In this document: positions 15,598-25,124 of the stretch, one piece after another
Layout of the letters: each line of letters starts with the position of its first letter
Numbering within the stretch: position 1 is the stretch's first letter
Notes under the pieces: generated by a model
What the model was told of the DNA's origin: nothing
The model's input: only the letters and a program-made list of their open reading frames with translations
Database searches by the model: none
Made by a program: the position numbers and the translations under genes
Origin: Acidobacteriota bacterium
GTDB taxonomy: Bacteria > Acidobacteriota > Polarisedimenticolia > Gp22-AA2
Reading direction: 5' to 3'
Assembly (NCBI GenBank): GCA_018606725.1
Contig: JAGYID010000020.1
Location: 1-36,141 of the forward strand
Length of the DNA: 36,141 bases

Positions 15598-16062
15598 GTG
15601 TCCGACCCGAAGCATTCCAAGAACGAGGAACTGCGCGTCGTCGACCGCCGCATGTTCACTCCGGACGGTCAGCTGCGACACCCCGATCAACCGCGCGAGG
15701 AGGCCGCACCGGCCCCCGCCGCGCCGCCGGGCGAGCCGGTCGCTGCGCCGATCCGTCCCGAGCCGGTCCGCGGCGCTGCGCCGACGCGCGAAGAGCAGGT
15801 GGCGGCGGCCCACTTCAAGAACCTGGTCCTGAACCTGGCGACCACCGCCGCCGCGAACCTCGGAGAGATCCCGAACCCATTCAGCCGGCAGACCGAAGTC
15901 GACCTGGAGGGCGCACGTCAGGTGATCGATCTGCTGTCCGCGCTGCAGATCAAGACGCGCGGCAATCTGACGGTGGAGGAGAGGGAGCTGATGGATTCAC
16001 TGCTTTACGATCTGCGCGCCAAGTTCGTTTCTCTGCAGAGCAAGGCCGCGAAGACGTCGTGA
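15598..16062 (+). CDS. DUF1844 domain protein
   Basis: A 154-residue protein. Residues about 1-65 are charged and proline/alanine-rich. Residues about 70-145 match the DUF1844 pattern: a helical region with FKNLVLNLATTAAANLGEIP, then DLEGARQVIDLLSALQIKTRGNLTVEE and LLYDLRAKF. The function of DUF1844 is unknown. The GTG start is supported by AGGAG four bases upstream; the longer frame from 15550 runs into the promoter. It heads a three-gene run with a TPR/zinc-ribbon membrane protein and a PATAN protein. Confidence 0.85.
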   Translation: MSDPKHSKNEELRVVDRRMFTPDGQLRHPDQPREEAAPAPAAPPGEPVAAPIRPEPVRGAAPTREEQVAAAHFKNLVLNLATTAAANLGEIPNPFSRQTEVDLEGARQVIDLLSALQIKTRGNLTVEERELMDSLLYDLRAKFVSLQSKAAKTS

Positions 16063-16102
16063 AGGTCCCGGCTCCACAGCGGCCCGTCCGGTGCCTCGCG
16101 TG

Positions 16103-18091
16103 ATGACGGTACGACCGTTCCTGCGGCCGTCTCTCGCGGTCCTGCTGCTGTGCGTGGCCCTCCGCTCCGTCTCTGCCCAGGAGCCGGAGGTCATCGTCCT
16201 CGATCCGAGCCACCCGTTGATCCAGAACCCGCAGACGGTTCACCCCGGGGAGGAGCCCGCGGGCGCGGTGCCGGCACCCGCCGACATGGAGATACCGGTT
16301 CCGGGGCAGGGAGTGGACGCGCGAGAGATTCTGGCGGAGTTGTGGTTCCGTCAGCGGGCGCTCGCCGGACGGGGCGATGCGGCGGAATCGGGCCGGGCCA
16401 TCGCGGTGGCGCTCGAATTCATGCGGCGCGAGGGTCTGCGGGCGGCGCCGGAAATCGCCGCCGCATTCGGAGCCGACGCGCGCGCCGCCCTGCGCGACGG
16501 TGACTACCGCCGGGCGCGCGACAATTTCGAACTGGCGGCCCGCTTCGACCCGTCCGGTCCCGGCCCACAATTCGGGCTCGCGATGGTGCTCCTGCGCGGT
16601 GAGCGCGACCCGCGGTCCGCGTTCTCCGCCTGGTGGAAGGGGTGGAGCCTGTCGTGGAGCGACCCGGGAACGGTCTATGCGCATCTCGGGAACGCCTTGC
16701 TGTTGATCTATCTCGGCCTCTGGATCGGCGCGTCGATGGCGGTCGCGCTGCTGTGTCTGCGCAATGCACCGGGGCTCGCTCATGATCTGAAGGAACGGAC
16801 CCGCGGACGGCTGGGGGACGAGTCCTCGCGGCTGGCCGCGGTGGCCGCCATGATGATCCCGCTGCTGCTGTTCCTGCCGGCCGTCTGGCTGCCGGCGATC
16901 TGGGGAGCGATGTTCTTCCCGTATTTCCGCCGGGGCGAGCGCGCCATCGCCGCCGCCGCGTTGCTGCTGTCGGCGATGGCGGGCCCGACCGGGTGGGTGC
17001 TCGACTGGAGCTTCCGAAGCGCCGCCGACCCGGCCGCGAAGGCCCTGATGCAATCCGTGCGCGGCGGATACGACCTTCACCAGGAAGAAGCGCTGCGGCG
17101 CCTCGTGGGGGATCACCCGCAGGAGACGATGTTCCCGTTTCTGCTGGCGAAGGTGTACCGGGAATCGGGACGCTTCAACGACGCGATGAGCATGTATCGC
17201 CGGGTCCTCGAGATCGACCCCGCACATGCGCGCGCCATGGTCAATCTGGGGAACCTGCACGCCTTGAGACAGGAGTACGCGCAGGCGTTCAACTTTTACA
17301 GCAGAGCCGGTGAGGCCGACCCGAAGCAAATCCTGGGGCATTTCAACGCCGCGCTGCTGCATCACGATGCCTTGCACCTGGAAGCCGCCGAAGAGGAACT
17401 GCGGGCGGCGCGCGCCATCGATGACGCCGAGGTCACCCGGCTGCTGGGGGAAGGACGCGAGGCGAAGTCCCGCAGCCTCCCGGTCGACGCGGTCTATTCC
17501 TCGAAGGAGATCTGGCAGCGGGCAGTGACCCAGGGACTGCGCAGCGGTCCGCCGTGGCGCTGGCCGGAGGTGCTGACGGTGCCGGGAACGCTGGCCGGCG
17601 GGTTGGGGCTGATCGCGGCGATCATCGTGCCGGGGATCGGGCTGGGGTCGCGCGCCGCCGGGACGCGGCGCTGCCGGCGCTGCGGCCGTCCCTTCTGCCG
17701 TCGCTGCCAGGCGACGGGGAAGCATCCGGACCACTGCTCGCAGTGCATGCACCTGTTCATCCTGAAGGACGGGCTGGCGCCGGCGATCAAGCAGGCCAAG
17801 CTCCGGGAGGTGGAGCGCCACGCGCGCGGGGTCTGGATCGGCGAGCGCCTGCTGAGCCTGGTCCTGCCTGGCGGCGGACATGTGCTCGGCGGCAGGGTGT
17901 TCCTCGGCGGAACGCTGCTCGCCGCCTGGTCGATCGTCTGGCTGGCTGTCGGACTCTCCGGGCGGCTGCTGGTCGCCCCGGAATGGCTGGCGACGGCCGC
18001 CGGTCCGGGGGCCATCGCCGGGTTGTTCTGTCTCGGCCTCGCCGTCTGGGCCGTCGGCAATTTCTCGAGCCACCAGCGGGCCGAAGGGTAG
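16103..18091 (+). CDS. TPR and zinc-ribbon membrane protein
   Basis: A 662-residue protein of unknown function. Order of parts: a signal peptide or signal anchor (about 1-26, ending SVSAQ); a TPR-like region including DYRRARDNFELAARFDPSGP; three membrane helices (about 195-310); further TPR units (FLLAKVYRESGRFNDAMSMY, AMVNLGNLHALRQEYAQAF, then a third); a membrane helix before a Cys-rich ribbon with CRRCGRPFCRRC and CSQC that could bind zinc; and two last helices. ATG 16103 is chosen; GTG 16091 and 16100 are in frame and none has a good ribosome-binding site. It lies 40 bases after the DUF1844 gene and 3 bases before the PATAN gene. Confidence 0.8.
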   Translation: MTVRPFLRPSLAVLLLCVALRSVSAQEPEVIVLDPSHPLIQNPQTVHPGEEPAGAVPAPADMEIPVPGQGVDAREILAELWFRQRALAGRGDAAESGRAIAVALEFMRREGLRAAPEIAAAFGADARAALRDGDYRRARDNFELAARFDPSGPGPQFGLAMVLLRGERDPRSAFSAWWKGWSLSWSDPGTVYAHLGNALLLIYLGLWIGASMAVALLCLRNAPGLAHDLKERTRGRLGDESSRLAAVAAMMIPLLLFLPAVWLPAIWGAMFFPYFRRGERAIAAAALLLSAMAGPTGWVLDWSFRSAADPAAKALMQSVRGGYDLHQEEALRRLVGDHPQETMFPFLLAKVYRESGRFNDAMSMYRRVLEIDPAHARAMVNLGNLHALRQEYAQAFNFYSRAGEADPKQILGHFNAALLHHDALHLEAAEEELRAARAIDDAEVTRLLGEGREAKSRSLPVDAVYSSKEIWQRAVTQGLRSGPPWRWPEVLTVPGTLAGGLGLIAAIIVPGIGLGSRAAGTRRCRRCGRPFCRRCQATGKHPDHCSQCMHLFILKDGLAPAIKQAKLREVERHARGVWIGERLLSLVLPGGGHVLGGRVFLGGTLLAAWSIVWLAVGLSGRLLVAPEWLATAAGPGAIAGLFCLGLAVWAVGNFSSHQRAEG

Positions 18092-18094
18092 CCG

Positions 18095-19348
18095 ATGGCG
18101 CTCAAGGGTACGCTCAAGGATTTCAGCCTGGCGGACATCTTTCAACTCATCGGGATCCAGAAGAAGACCGGTGTGCTGACGCTGAAGAATGAAAAGGATG
18201 TCGTCACGGTCTCGTTCGTCGAGGGCAACGTCGTGACCGCCGATGCACTGCAACGGCGTCTGGAGGATCGGATCGGCACCGTCCTGGTCAAGTCCGGACG
18301 GATCACCGAAACGCAGCTGCAGGAGGCCCTGCGTATCCAGAAGAACACCCTGAAGCGGATGGGAAACATCCTCGTCGAGAATCGCTTCATCGACGCCGTG
18401 GCGCTGCGAGAGGCGCTGCAGGTCCAGATCAGCCAGATGGTGTACCGCCTGTTCCGGTGGCGTGACGGCGAATACCACTTCAGCCAGGATGAGCGGGTCG
18501 ACTACGACAAGGAGCACGTGGTGCCGATGTCGGCCGAGAGCATCCTGATGGAAGGAGCGCGCATCCTCGACGAGTGGCCGATGATCGAGAAGGCGATCCG
18601 CTCCTTCACGACGGTCTTCCGGCGCGCCAATGTGGAGATCGCCAGGGCGGGGCGGGAGGCGCGCCCCGCCGGGGAGGAAGGTCCGGCCGCCGGGGTGACG
18701 CTCAACGATCAGGAAGGGATGGTCTTCAACCTCGTTGATGGCCGGCGGTCTGTTCAGGAGATCGTCGAGCGCTCGACGATGAGCGAATTCGATACGTGCC
18801 GGATTCTCTTCGACTTGATCGGCCGCCATCTGCTCGAGGAGGTGAAGGGGCCCGGGCCGAAGGCCGCTCCCGCGGCGGCCCTGCCCGGGAGGGCGGTTTC
18901 CGGCGCATCACCGCTCCTCGTCGGGATCGGTTACGTGGTCCTGATCGCTGCGCTGGGGGCGGCGCTGACGGTGCGCAGCCGCTCCTGGATGCGTGGCACG
19001 GACGACCATAGCTGGCAAGGAATCCTGGCGGGCGCACTGTTCCGGACCCCGACCATCGAATCGCTGGGCCGTTCCGTGCGCGCCGGCCGATTGCAACGAA
19101 TCGATTTCGCGCTGCAGGTGTATTACCTGCTGAATCGGGGGTACCCGGAGAGCCTGCGTTACCTCGTCACGTCTCATCTGCTCAAGCCCGAGGCGATCAC
19201 GGACGAGAAAGGCGCGGAGTACCGCTACCGGGTCGTGCCGGGCGGATACGAGCTGTCCAGCGCCGAACGTCCTCCCCTGATTGATGACAGTGTGGGGATC
19301 GCCACTGCTCGGGTACTTCATTCAAGTTGCTGCACCATAACACTTTAA
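18095..19348 (+). CDS. PATAN (DUF4388) domain membrane protein
   Basis: A 417-residue protein. Residues about 1-60 are a DUF4388/PATAN domain (MALKGTLKDFSLADIFQLIG), found in signalling proteins of gliding and social bacteria. Residues about 55-115 resemble the N-terminal domain of type II secretion ATPases (IGTVLVKSGRITETQLQEAL, then MGNILVENRFID). A winged-helix-like segment follows, then one membrane helix (about 270-292) and a C-terminal domain with LLNRGYPESLRYLV and a YRYRVVPGGYEL strand. The last 13 or so residues (ARVLHSSCCTITL) are encoded in an AT-rich stretch and look unlike the rest, so the natural end may have been altered. No output function can be named. Confidence 0.8.
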   Translation: MALKGTLKDFSLADIFQLIGIQKKTGVLTLKNEKDVVTVSFVEGNVVTADALQRRLEDRIGTVLVKSGRITETQLQEALRIQKNTLKRMGNILVENRFIDAVALREALQVQISQMVYRLFRWRDGEYHFSQDERVDYDKEHVVPMSAESILMEGARILDEWPMIEKAIRSFTTVFRRANVEIARAGREARPAGEEGPAAGVTLNDQEGMVFNLVDGRRSVQEIVERSTMSEFDTCRILFDLIGRHLLEEVKGPGPKAAPAAALPGRAVSGASPLLVGIGYVVLIAALGAALTVRSRSWMRGTDDHSWQGILAGALFRTPTIESLGRSVRAGRLQRIDFALQVYYLLNRGYPESLRYLVTSHLLKPEAITDEKGAEYRYRVVPGGYELSSAERPPLIDDSVGIATARVLHSSCCTITL

Positions 19349-19374
19349 TCTAACCGACTCGACAAGAAATCATA

Positions 19375-19395
19375 ATTGACAATGATGCACTCAAT
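19375..19395. promoter_or_regulatory. HAIR-like HspR operator
   Basis: ATTGACA-N7-ACTCAAT. The known HspR site (HAIR) is CTTGAGT-N7-ACTCAAG. The right half matches at 6 of 7 positions and the left half at the core TTGA, with the exact 7-base spacing. It overlaps the -35 box of the dnaK promoter and the start of its spacer, the expected place for a repressor. An hspR gene lies in the same operon. Confidence 0.6.
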
Positions 19396-19404
19396 TCTTA
19401 TACT
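19376..19404 (+). promoter_or_regulatory. Strong promoter of the dnaK operon
   Basis: TTGACA (19376-19381), a 17-base spacer and TATACT (19399-19404): the closest match to the sigma-70 consensus in the window. It lies in an AT-rich island (about 19310-19440) inside otherwise very GC-rich DNA. The expected transcript start is near 19410. Confidence 0.8.
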
Positions 19405-19409
19405 ATGCC

Positions 19410-19433
19410 GTGACTAATAGCTGAAGTAGTCAT
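19410..19433 (+). promoter_or_regulatory. Hairpin at the 5' end of the dnaK message
   Basis: GTGACTA (19410-19416) can pair with TAGTCAT (19427-19433), one pair being G-U, around a 10-base loop. It would begin at the predicted first base of the transcript and end 6 bases before the GGAGG ribosome-binding site (19440-19444). It could stabilise the message or bind a regulator; neither is shown. Confidence 0.4.
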
Positions 19434-19450
19434 TTTGATGGAGGCAGAAG

Positions 19451-21387
<1,937 letters not shown>

Positions 21388-21391
<4 letters not shown>

Positions 21392-21867
21392 AGAGTCGGC
21401 CGCCCCGCCCGGCGCGGCGCGACGCGAGCGACGTGCCCTGGGACCCGATTCGCGATCTCCTGGGGTTGAAAGAGCGCATGAACCGACTGCTCGAGAGCGC
21501 CCTGCGCAAGGGCGGCTTGGAGTCGGAGGGCTTCGCCGGATGGAATCCGGCCGTCGAGCTTTGTGAAGATCGCGACGCGTATCACCTGACAGCCGAGCTG
21601 CCGGGGGTGAAGCGGGAGCACATCGCTGTCAAAGTGGAGGGCCGCCTGCTGACCGTCGAAGGGAAGCGGCTTCCGGACGAAGGGCTGCGACGCGGGGCGC
21701 CGCTCCGGGTCGAGCGGACCCACGGTGCGTTCTCGCGGACGTTTCAATTGCCGACCCCGGTCGATGCCTCGTCGCTGCAGGCACGCTTCCGGCTGGGAGT
21801 GCTGGAGCTGGTCCTGCCGAAGTCGAGGGATGGGCGGACCGCCGAGGTCGATGTGCCGATTGTCTGA
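21388..21867 (+). CDS. Small heat shock protein, Hsp20 family
   Basis: A 159-residue alpha-crystallin-domain chaperone that holds unfolding proteins without ATP. The alpha-crystallin domain spans about residues 50-150, with [23 protein letters not shown], an [16 protein letters not shown] strand region, the [10 protein letters not shown] segment, and a GVLELVLPK motif near the C-terminus. The final VDVPIV is an IXI-like tail. The start overlaps the dnaK stop (ATGA) and dnaJ begins 5 bases after it. It occupies the place where grpE is often found in such operons. Confidence 0.95.
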
Positions 21868-21872
21868 CCGCC

Positions 21873-22988
21873 ATGCAAAACTGCTACGAGGTCCTCGGCG
21901 TTCCGCGCAAGGCGCGCCTGGCAGACATCAAGAAGGCGTACCGCAAGCTGGCGCGAAAGTACCACCCGGACCTCAATCCCGGCGATCGGCGCGCCGAGGA
22001 GCGCTTCAAGCAGTTGACCCAGGCGTACGAGACCCTGAGCGATGCCGACAAGCGGCGCGCCCACGACCAGCAGCTCGACGGCGGCGGCGCACGGGCGGCC
22101 GGCGCCGGCCGTCCTGATCGGGGCGCTCCCGATGCGGAGTTCGGCGTCGACCTGGGCGACCTCGGCGGCGGCGATTTCGCGAGCGTGTTCTCCGAGCTGT
22201 TCCGGCCGCGGGGCGGCGAGACCGGCGACCGCAACGCGCCGCGCCGGGGCGAGGATGTCACGCGCACTCTCGCGATCGGATTCTTCGATGCCCTGCGCGG
22301 CCTGACCACGACTCTCGACCTCGACGCCGAGACGGCATGCCCGCGCTGCGGCGGCCGCGGGGAGGTCCAGGCGAGAACCCGTCGTCCCTGCCCGACATGC
22401 GCCGGTACCGGGCGCGTCAGTCACCTCTCCGGGGCGCTGCGTTTCGCCTCGGCCTGTCGCGCCTGCGGTGGCGAGGGGACGCTCGGCACGGAAGGATGCG
22501 GTGAGTGTCGGGGGACGGGGGTGCTCAAGCGGCGCGAGACGGTGCGCGTGCACATCCCCGCCGGCGTGGATGACGGATCGCGCGTGCGCGTCGCCGGCAA
22601 AGGACGCGCCGGACGCAACGGCGGGCCGTCTGGCGATCTCTTCATCGTGACGCAGGTCAGGACGCATCCGTTCTTCCGGAGGATTGGTGATAATATCCAC
22701 TGCGCCGTGCCGATCTCGATCTCCGAAGCGGCGCTCGGCACGCGCATCGATGTGCCGACGATCGATGGCCGGGCCAGCGTCCGCATCCCGCCCGGAACTG
22801 AGAGCGGCCAGAAGTTCAGGCTGCGGGGGAAGGGGGCGGCGATCCTGCGCGGTGGAGGACGCGGTGACCAGTACGTCGAGGTCAAGGTGACCACGCCCCG
22901 CACCGTCGACGAACGAGCGCGGCACCTGCTCCGGGAGCTCGGTGAGCTTCAGCCCGGGGACGCCATGCGCCGCGACCTGCCGCGCTGA
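21873..22988 (+). CDS. dnaJ: Chaperone protein DnaJ (Hsp40)
   Basis: DnaJ stimulates the DnaK ATPase and delivers substrates. The 371-residue protein has a J domain with HPD at 31-33, then a linker that is Gly/Asp-rich rather than the usual Gly/Phe-rich, with [13 protein letters not shown] complete zinc domain follows with four repeats [24 protein letters not shown] and CGECRGTG, and then the C-terminal substrate domains ([36 protein letters not shown]). It is a class I DnaJ. It begins 5 bases after hsp20 and ends 18 bases before hspR. Confidence 0.96.
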   Translation: MQNCYEVLGVPRKARLADIKKAYRKLARKYHPDLNPGDRRAEERFKQLTQAYETLSDADKRRAHDQQLDGGGARAAGAGRPDRGAPDAEFGVDLGDLGGGDFASVFSELFRPRGGETGDRNAPRRGEDVTRTLAIGFFDALRGLTTTLDLDAETACPRCGGRGEVQARTRRPCPTCAGTGRVSHLSGALRFASACRACGGEGTLGTEGCGECRGTGVLKRRETVRVHIPAGVDDGSRVRVAGKGRAGRNGGPSGDLFIVTQVRTHPFFRRIGDNIHCAVPISISEAALGTRIDVPTIDGRASVRIPPGTESGQKFRLRGKGAAILRGGGRGDQYVEVKVTTPRTVDERARHLLRELGELQPGDAMRRDLPR

Positions 22989-23006
22989 CAACCTGGAGCG
23001 AGGGCG

Positions 23007-23396
23007 ATGCCCAGGAAGCACAAGGGCTTCTTCGTGATCAGCGTGGTGGCGAAGCAGTACGGAATCCACCCGCAGACCCTGCGGCTTTACGAGCGCGAGG
23101 GATTCCTGAAGCCGTCGCGCACGGAGGGAAACACCCGTCTCTACTCGGATAAGGACCTCGAGACGCTGTCATTCATCCTCAGCCTGACGCGCGACCTCGG
23201 GGTCAACCTGGCCGGCGTCGAGGTGGTGATGAACATGCGGCGTCGCCTCGAGGCGATGCAGGAGCAAATGGATCGCTTCATCGAGGGCCTGCGTGACGAG
23301 CTCGGCCGGAGGCGTCTGGCGCACGACGAGGAATCGTCGCAAGCCCTCGTGAAGGTGGCGGCACCGGGTCGCATCATCAAAATCGAAAAGGGGTGA
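23007..23396 (+). CDS. hspR: MerR-family heat-shock repressor HspR
   Basis: HspR represses chaperone operons by binding HAIR sites, with DnaK acting as co-repressor in the systems studied. The 129-residue protein has a MerR-type helix-turn-helix at about 8-75 with the HspR-like run GIHPQTLRLYEREGF, then NTRLYSDKDLETL and the characteristic GVNLAGVE. A coiled-coil helix and a short tail follow. It lacks the Cys residues of metal-sensing MerR proteins. The gene lies in the dnaK operon, and a HAIR-like site overlaps the operon promoter, so autoregulation is likely. Its stop is 3 bases before the next gene's TTG start. Confidence 0.92.
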   Translation: MPRKHKGFFVISVVAKQYGIHPQTLRLYEREGFLKPSRTEGNTRLYSDKDLETLSFILSLTRDLGVNLAGVEVVMNMRRRLEAMQEQMDRFIEGLRDELGRRRLAHDEESSQALVKVAAPGRIIKIEKG

Positions 23397-23399
23397 TGC

Positions 23400-24263
23400 T
23401 TGGAAGAGGAACGGAGCGCTCCGAAGAGAGCGGCGGGATCCTCGGAGACTCTGAAGAAGTATCTCCAAGAGATCTCCAAGCTGCCGCGGATCACCCCCGA
23501 GGAGGAGAAGATCCTCGGAGATCGCATCCAGAAGGGCGACAAGGAGGCGCTCCGCAAGCTGGTCGAGGCGAATCTGCGCTTCGTGGTCAGCTTCGCCAAG
23601 AAGTATCGAAACTGCGGGCTGTCCTTTCTCGATCTGATCAATGAGGGGAACATCGGCCTCATCGAAGCCGCCAAGCGCTTCAAGGCCTCGAAGAATGTCA
23701 AATTCATCACCTACGCCGTCTGGTGGGTGCGGCAGGCGATCATCCACGCTCTGTCCGATCACAGCGGCGCGTTCCGGCTGCCCCAGAAGCAGGCCAACCT
23801 CCTGTACCGCATCGGCAAGACGATCTCGCAACTGACGCTCGATCTCGAGCGCAATCCGACGCCCGACGAAATCGCCCAGAAGCTCGACATCCCCGTCCAA
23901 GAGGTCACCAACCTGCTGCAAGTGGCCGACGAAAACGTCTCCTTGTCGACCGTCATCGATGAGGAGCACGAGTTCCATTTGTCGGACAAGCTCGAGCAGG
24001 ACATCATCCCGTCGGCTGATGCGGCGCTGCTGCGCTCGTCCCTGAAGGATCACCTGTACGCCTGCCTTGGCGAGCTCGATCCGAAGGAACAGAAGGTGCT
24101 GCGCCTGCGCTTCGGGCTCGACGAAGGGGAGCCGAAGACCCTGAAGGAAATTGGTGAGATGATGGGGTTGTCGCGCGAGCGCATCCGGCAGATCGAGGCG
24201 CAGGCGTTGGAGAAGCTCAATCGCAGCCAGAAGTGCCAGCAGCTCCAGGGCTATCTGAATTGA
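23400..24263 (+). CDS. Sigma-70 family factor, group 2 (RpoD-like)
   Basis: A 287-residue sigma factor that directs RNA polymerase to promoters. It lacks region 1.1. It has region 1.2 (LKKYLQEISKLPRITPEEE), region 2 (ANLRFVVSFAKKY, FLDLINEGNIGLIEAAKRF, FITYAVWWVRQAI), region 3, and region 4.2 with TLKEIGEMMGLSRERIRQIE. The RpoH-specific box was not seen, so it is an RpoD/SigA-type group 2 factor rather than a classical RpoH. The only usable start is TTG at 23400, with AAAAGGGG six bases upstream inside the end of hspR; TTG and the 3-base gap suggest coupling to hspR translation. It is probably induced with the chaperones. Confidence 0.92.
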   Translation: MEEERSAPKRAAGSSETLKKYLQEISKLPRITPEEEKILGDRIQKGDKEALRKLVEANLRFVVSFAKKYRNCGLSFLDLINEGNIGLIEAAKRFKASKNVKFITYAVWWVRQAIIHALSDHSGAFRLPQKQANLLYRIGKTISQLTLDLERNPTPDEIAQKLDIPVQEVTNLLQVADENVSLSTVIDEEHEFHLSDKLEQDIIPSADAALLRSSLKDHLYACLGELDPKEQKVLRLRFGLDEGEPKTLKEIGEMMGLSRERIRQIEAQALEKLNRSQKCQQLQGYLN

Positions 24264-24276
24264 ACCGGGGGTCCCG

Positions 24277-25059
24277 ATGAACGACGAGGTGGCCTGCACC
24301 CATTGCGGCGACACCGGATTCGTCATCGTCGTCGATGCGCGCGGCGCCAGCCGCGCCCGTCCGTGCGCCTGCCGCCGCGCGTCCCCCGAGGCGACCGCCG
24401 GCATCGACGGGATCCTCGATGCGGCCCGGGTGCCGAAACGCTACCGCGACTGCGAGTTCGACAACTTCGACGCCTGGGGCGAGCACGCGTTCGCCCTCGC
24501 CAATGCCAAGGCCCTGGCGGTGCGGTACGCCGAGGAATATCCGCTCAGCGACCGGGGATTGATGTTCATGGGTCCCCCCGGGGTCGGCAAGACGCACCTG
24601 GCGGTGGCGACGCTGCGCCGACTGCTGACGGTGAAGGCCGTGCCCTGCCTCTTCTGCGATGTGCAGGACCTGCTGCGACAGCTGCAAGCGACCTTTGATC
24701 AGAAATCCGGCCTGACGCAGCTCGAACTGCTGCAGCCGGTGCTGACGACCGAGGTCGTGCTGCTCGACGACCTCGGCGGCCGTCAGTTCAGCCCGTGGCT
24801 CGAGGAAACGTTGGCCCACATCGTCACGACCCGCTACAACGACCGCAAGGCAACCCTGGTGACGACGAATTACCTCGACGAGGCGCCCGATCGTCGCACG
24901 CCGACGCTCGAGGATCGAATCGGCATCCGCGTCCGGTCGCGGCTGCACGAGATGTGTCACCTGGTCCTGGTTCGCGCCACCGATTTCCGCAGTGCCGTCA
25001 AGCGCGCCGATCACCACCGGATGCCCGAGCGGGTCACCCCGCGCCGGGAGGGGGCCTGA
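24277..25059 (+). CDS. DnaC/IstB-like AAA+ ATPase with zinc motif
   Basis: A 260-residue ATPase of the DnaC/DnaI helicase-loader family. The N-terminal Cys-rich motif has C7-x2-C10 and C30-x-C32. Walker A GPPGVGKTHL is at 99-108, Walker B VVLLDDLGG at 160-168, and the sensor region TLVTTNY follows. The C-terminal SRLHEMCHLVLV is also family-typical. It could load the replicative helicase. IstB proteins of insertion sequences are relatives, but no transposase is near and the zinc motif favours a DnaI-like role. It starts 13 bases after the sigma gene. Confidence 0.88.
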   Translation: MNDEVACTHCGDTGFVIVVDARGASRARPCACRRASPEATAGIDGILDAARVPKRYRDCEFDNFDAWGEHAFALANAKALAVRYAEEYPLSDRGLMFMGPPGVGKTHLAVATLRRLLTVKAVPCLFCDVQDLLRQLQATFDQKSGLTQLELLQPVLTTEVVLLDDLGGRQFSPWLEETLAHIVTTRYNDRKATLVTTNYLDEAPDRRTPTLEDRIGIRVRSRLHEMCHLVLVRATDFRSAVKRADHHRMPERVTPRREGA

Positions 25060-25124
25060 GCCGTGGGGACGATGAACCGCCGGCGGGGGCCCGGGAGGAT
25101 CGCGATTCCGGATCGGAGGAAGGC

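Noticed and set aside
15950..18829. 959-codon minus-strand open frame
   Set aside because: It spans three plus-strand genes with clear domains. Its translation is His/Arg/Gln/Gly-rich filler without any family signature.
24277..25059. IstB-type insertion-sequence helper
   Set aside because: There is no istA transposase, no terminal repeats or target duplication, and an N-terminal zinc motif fits DnaI/DnaC-like loaders.
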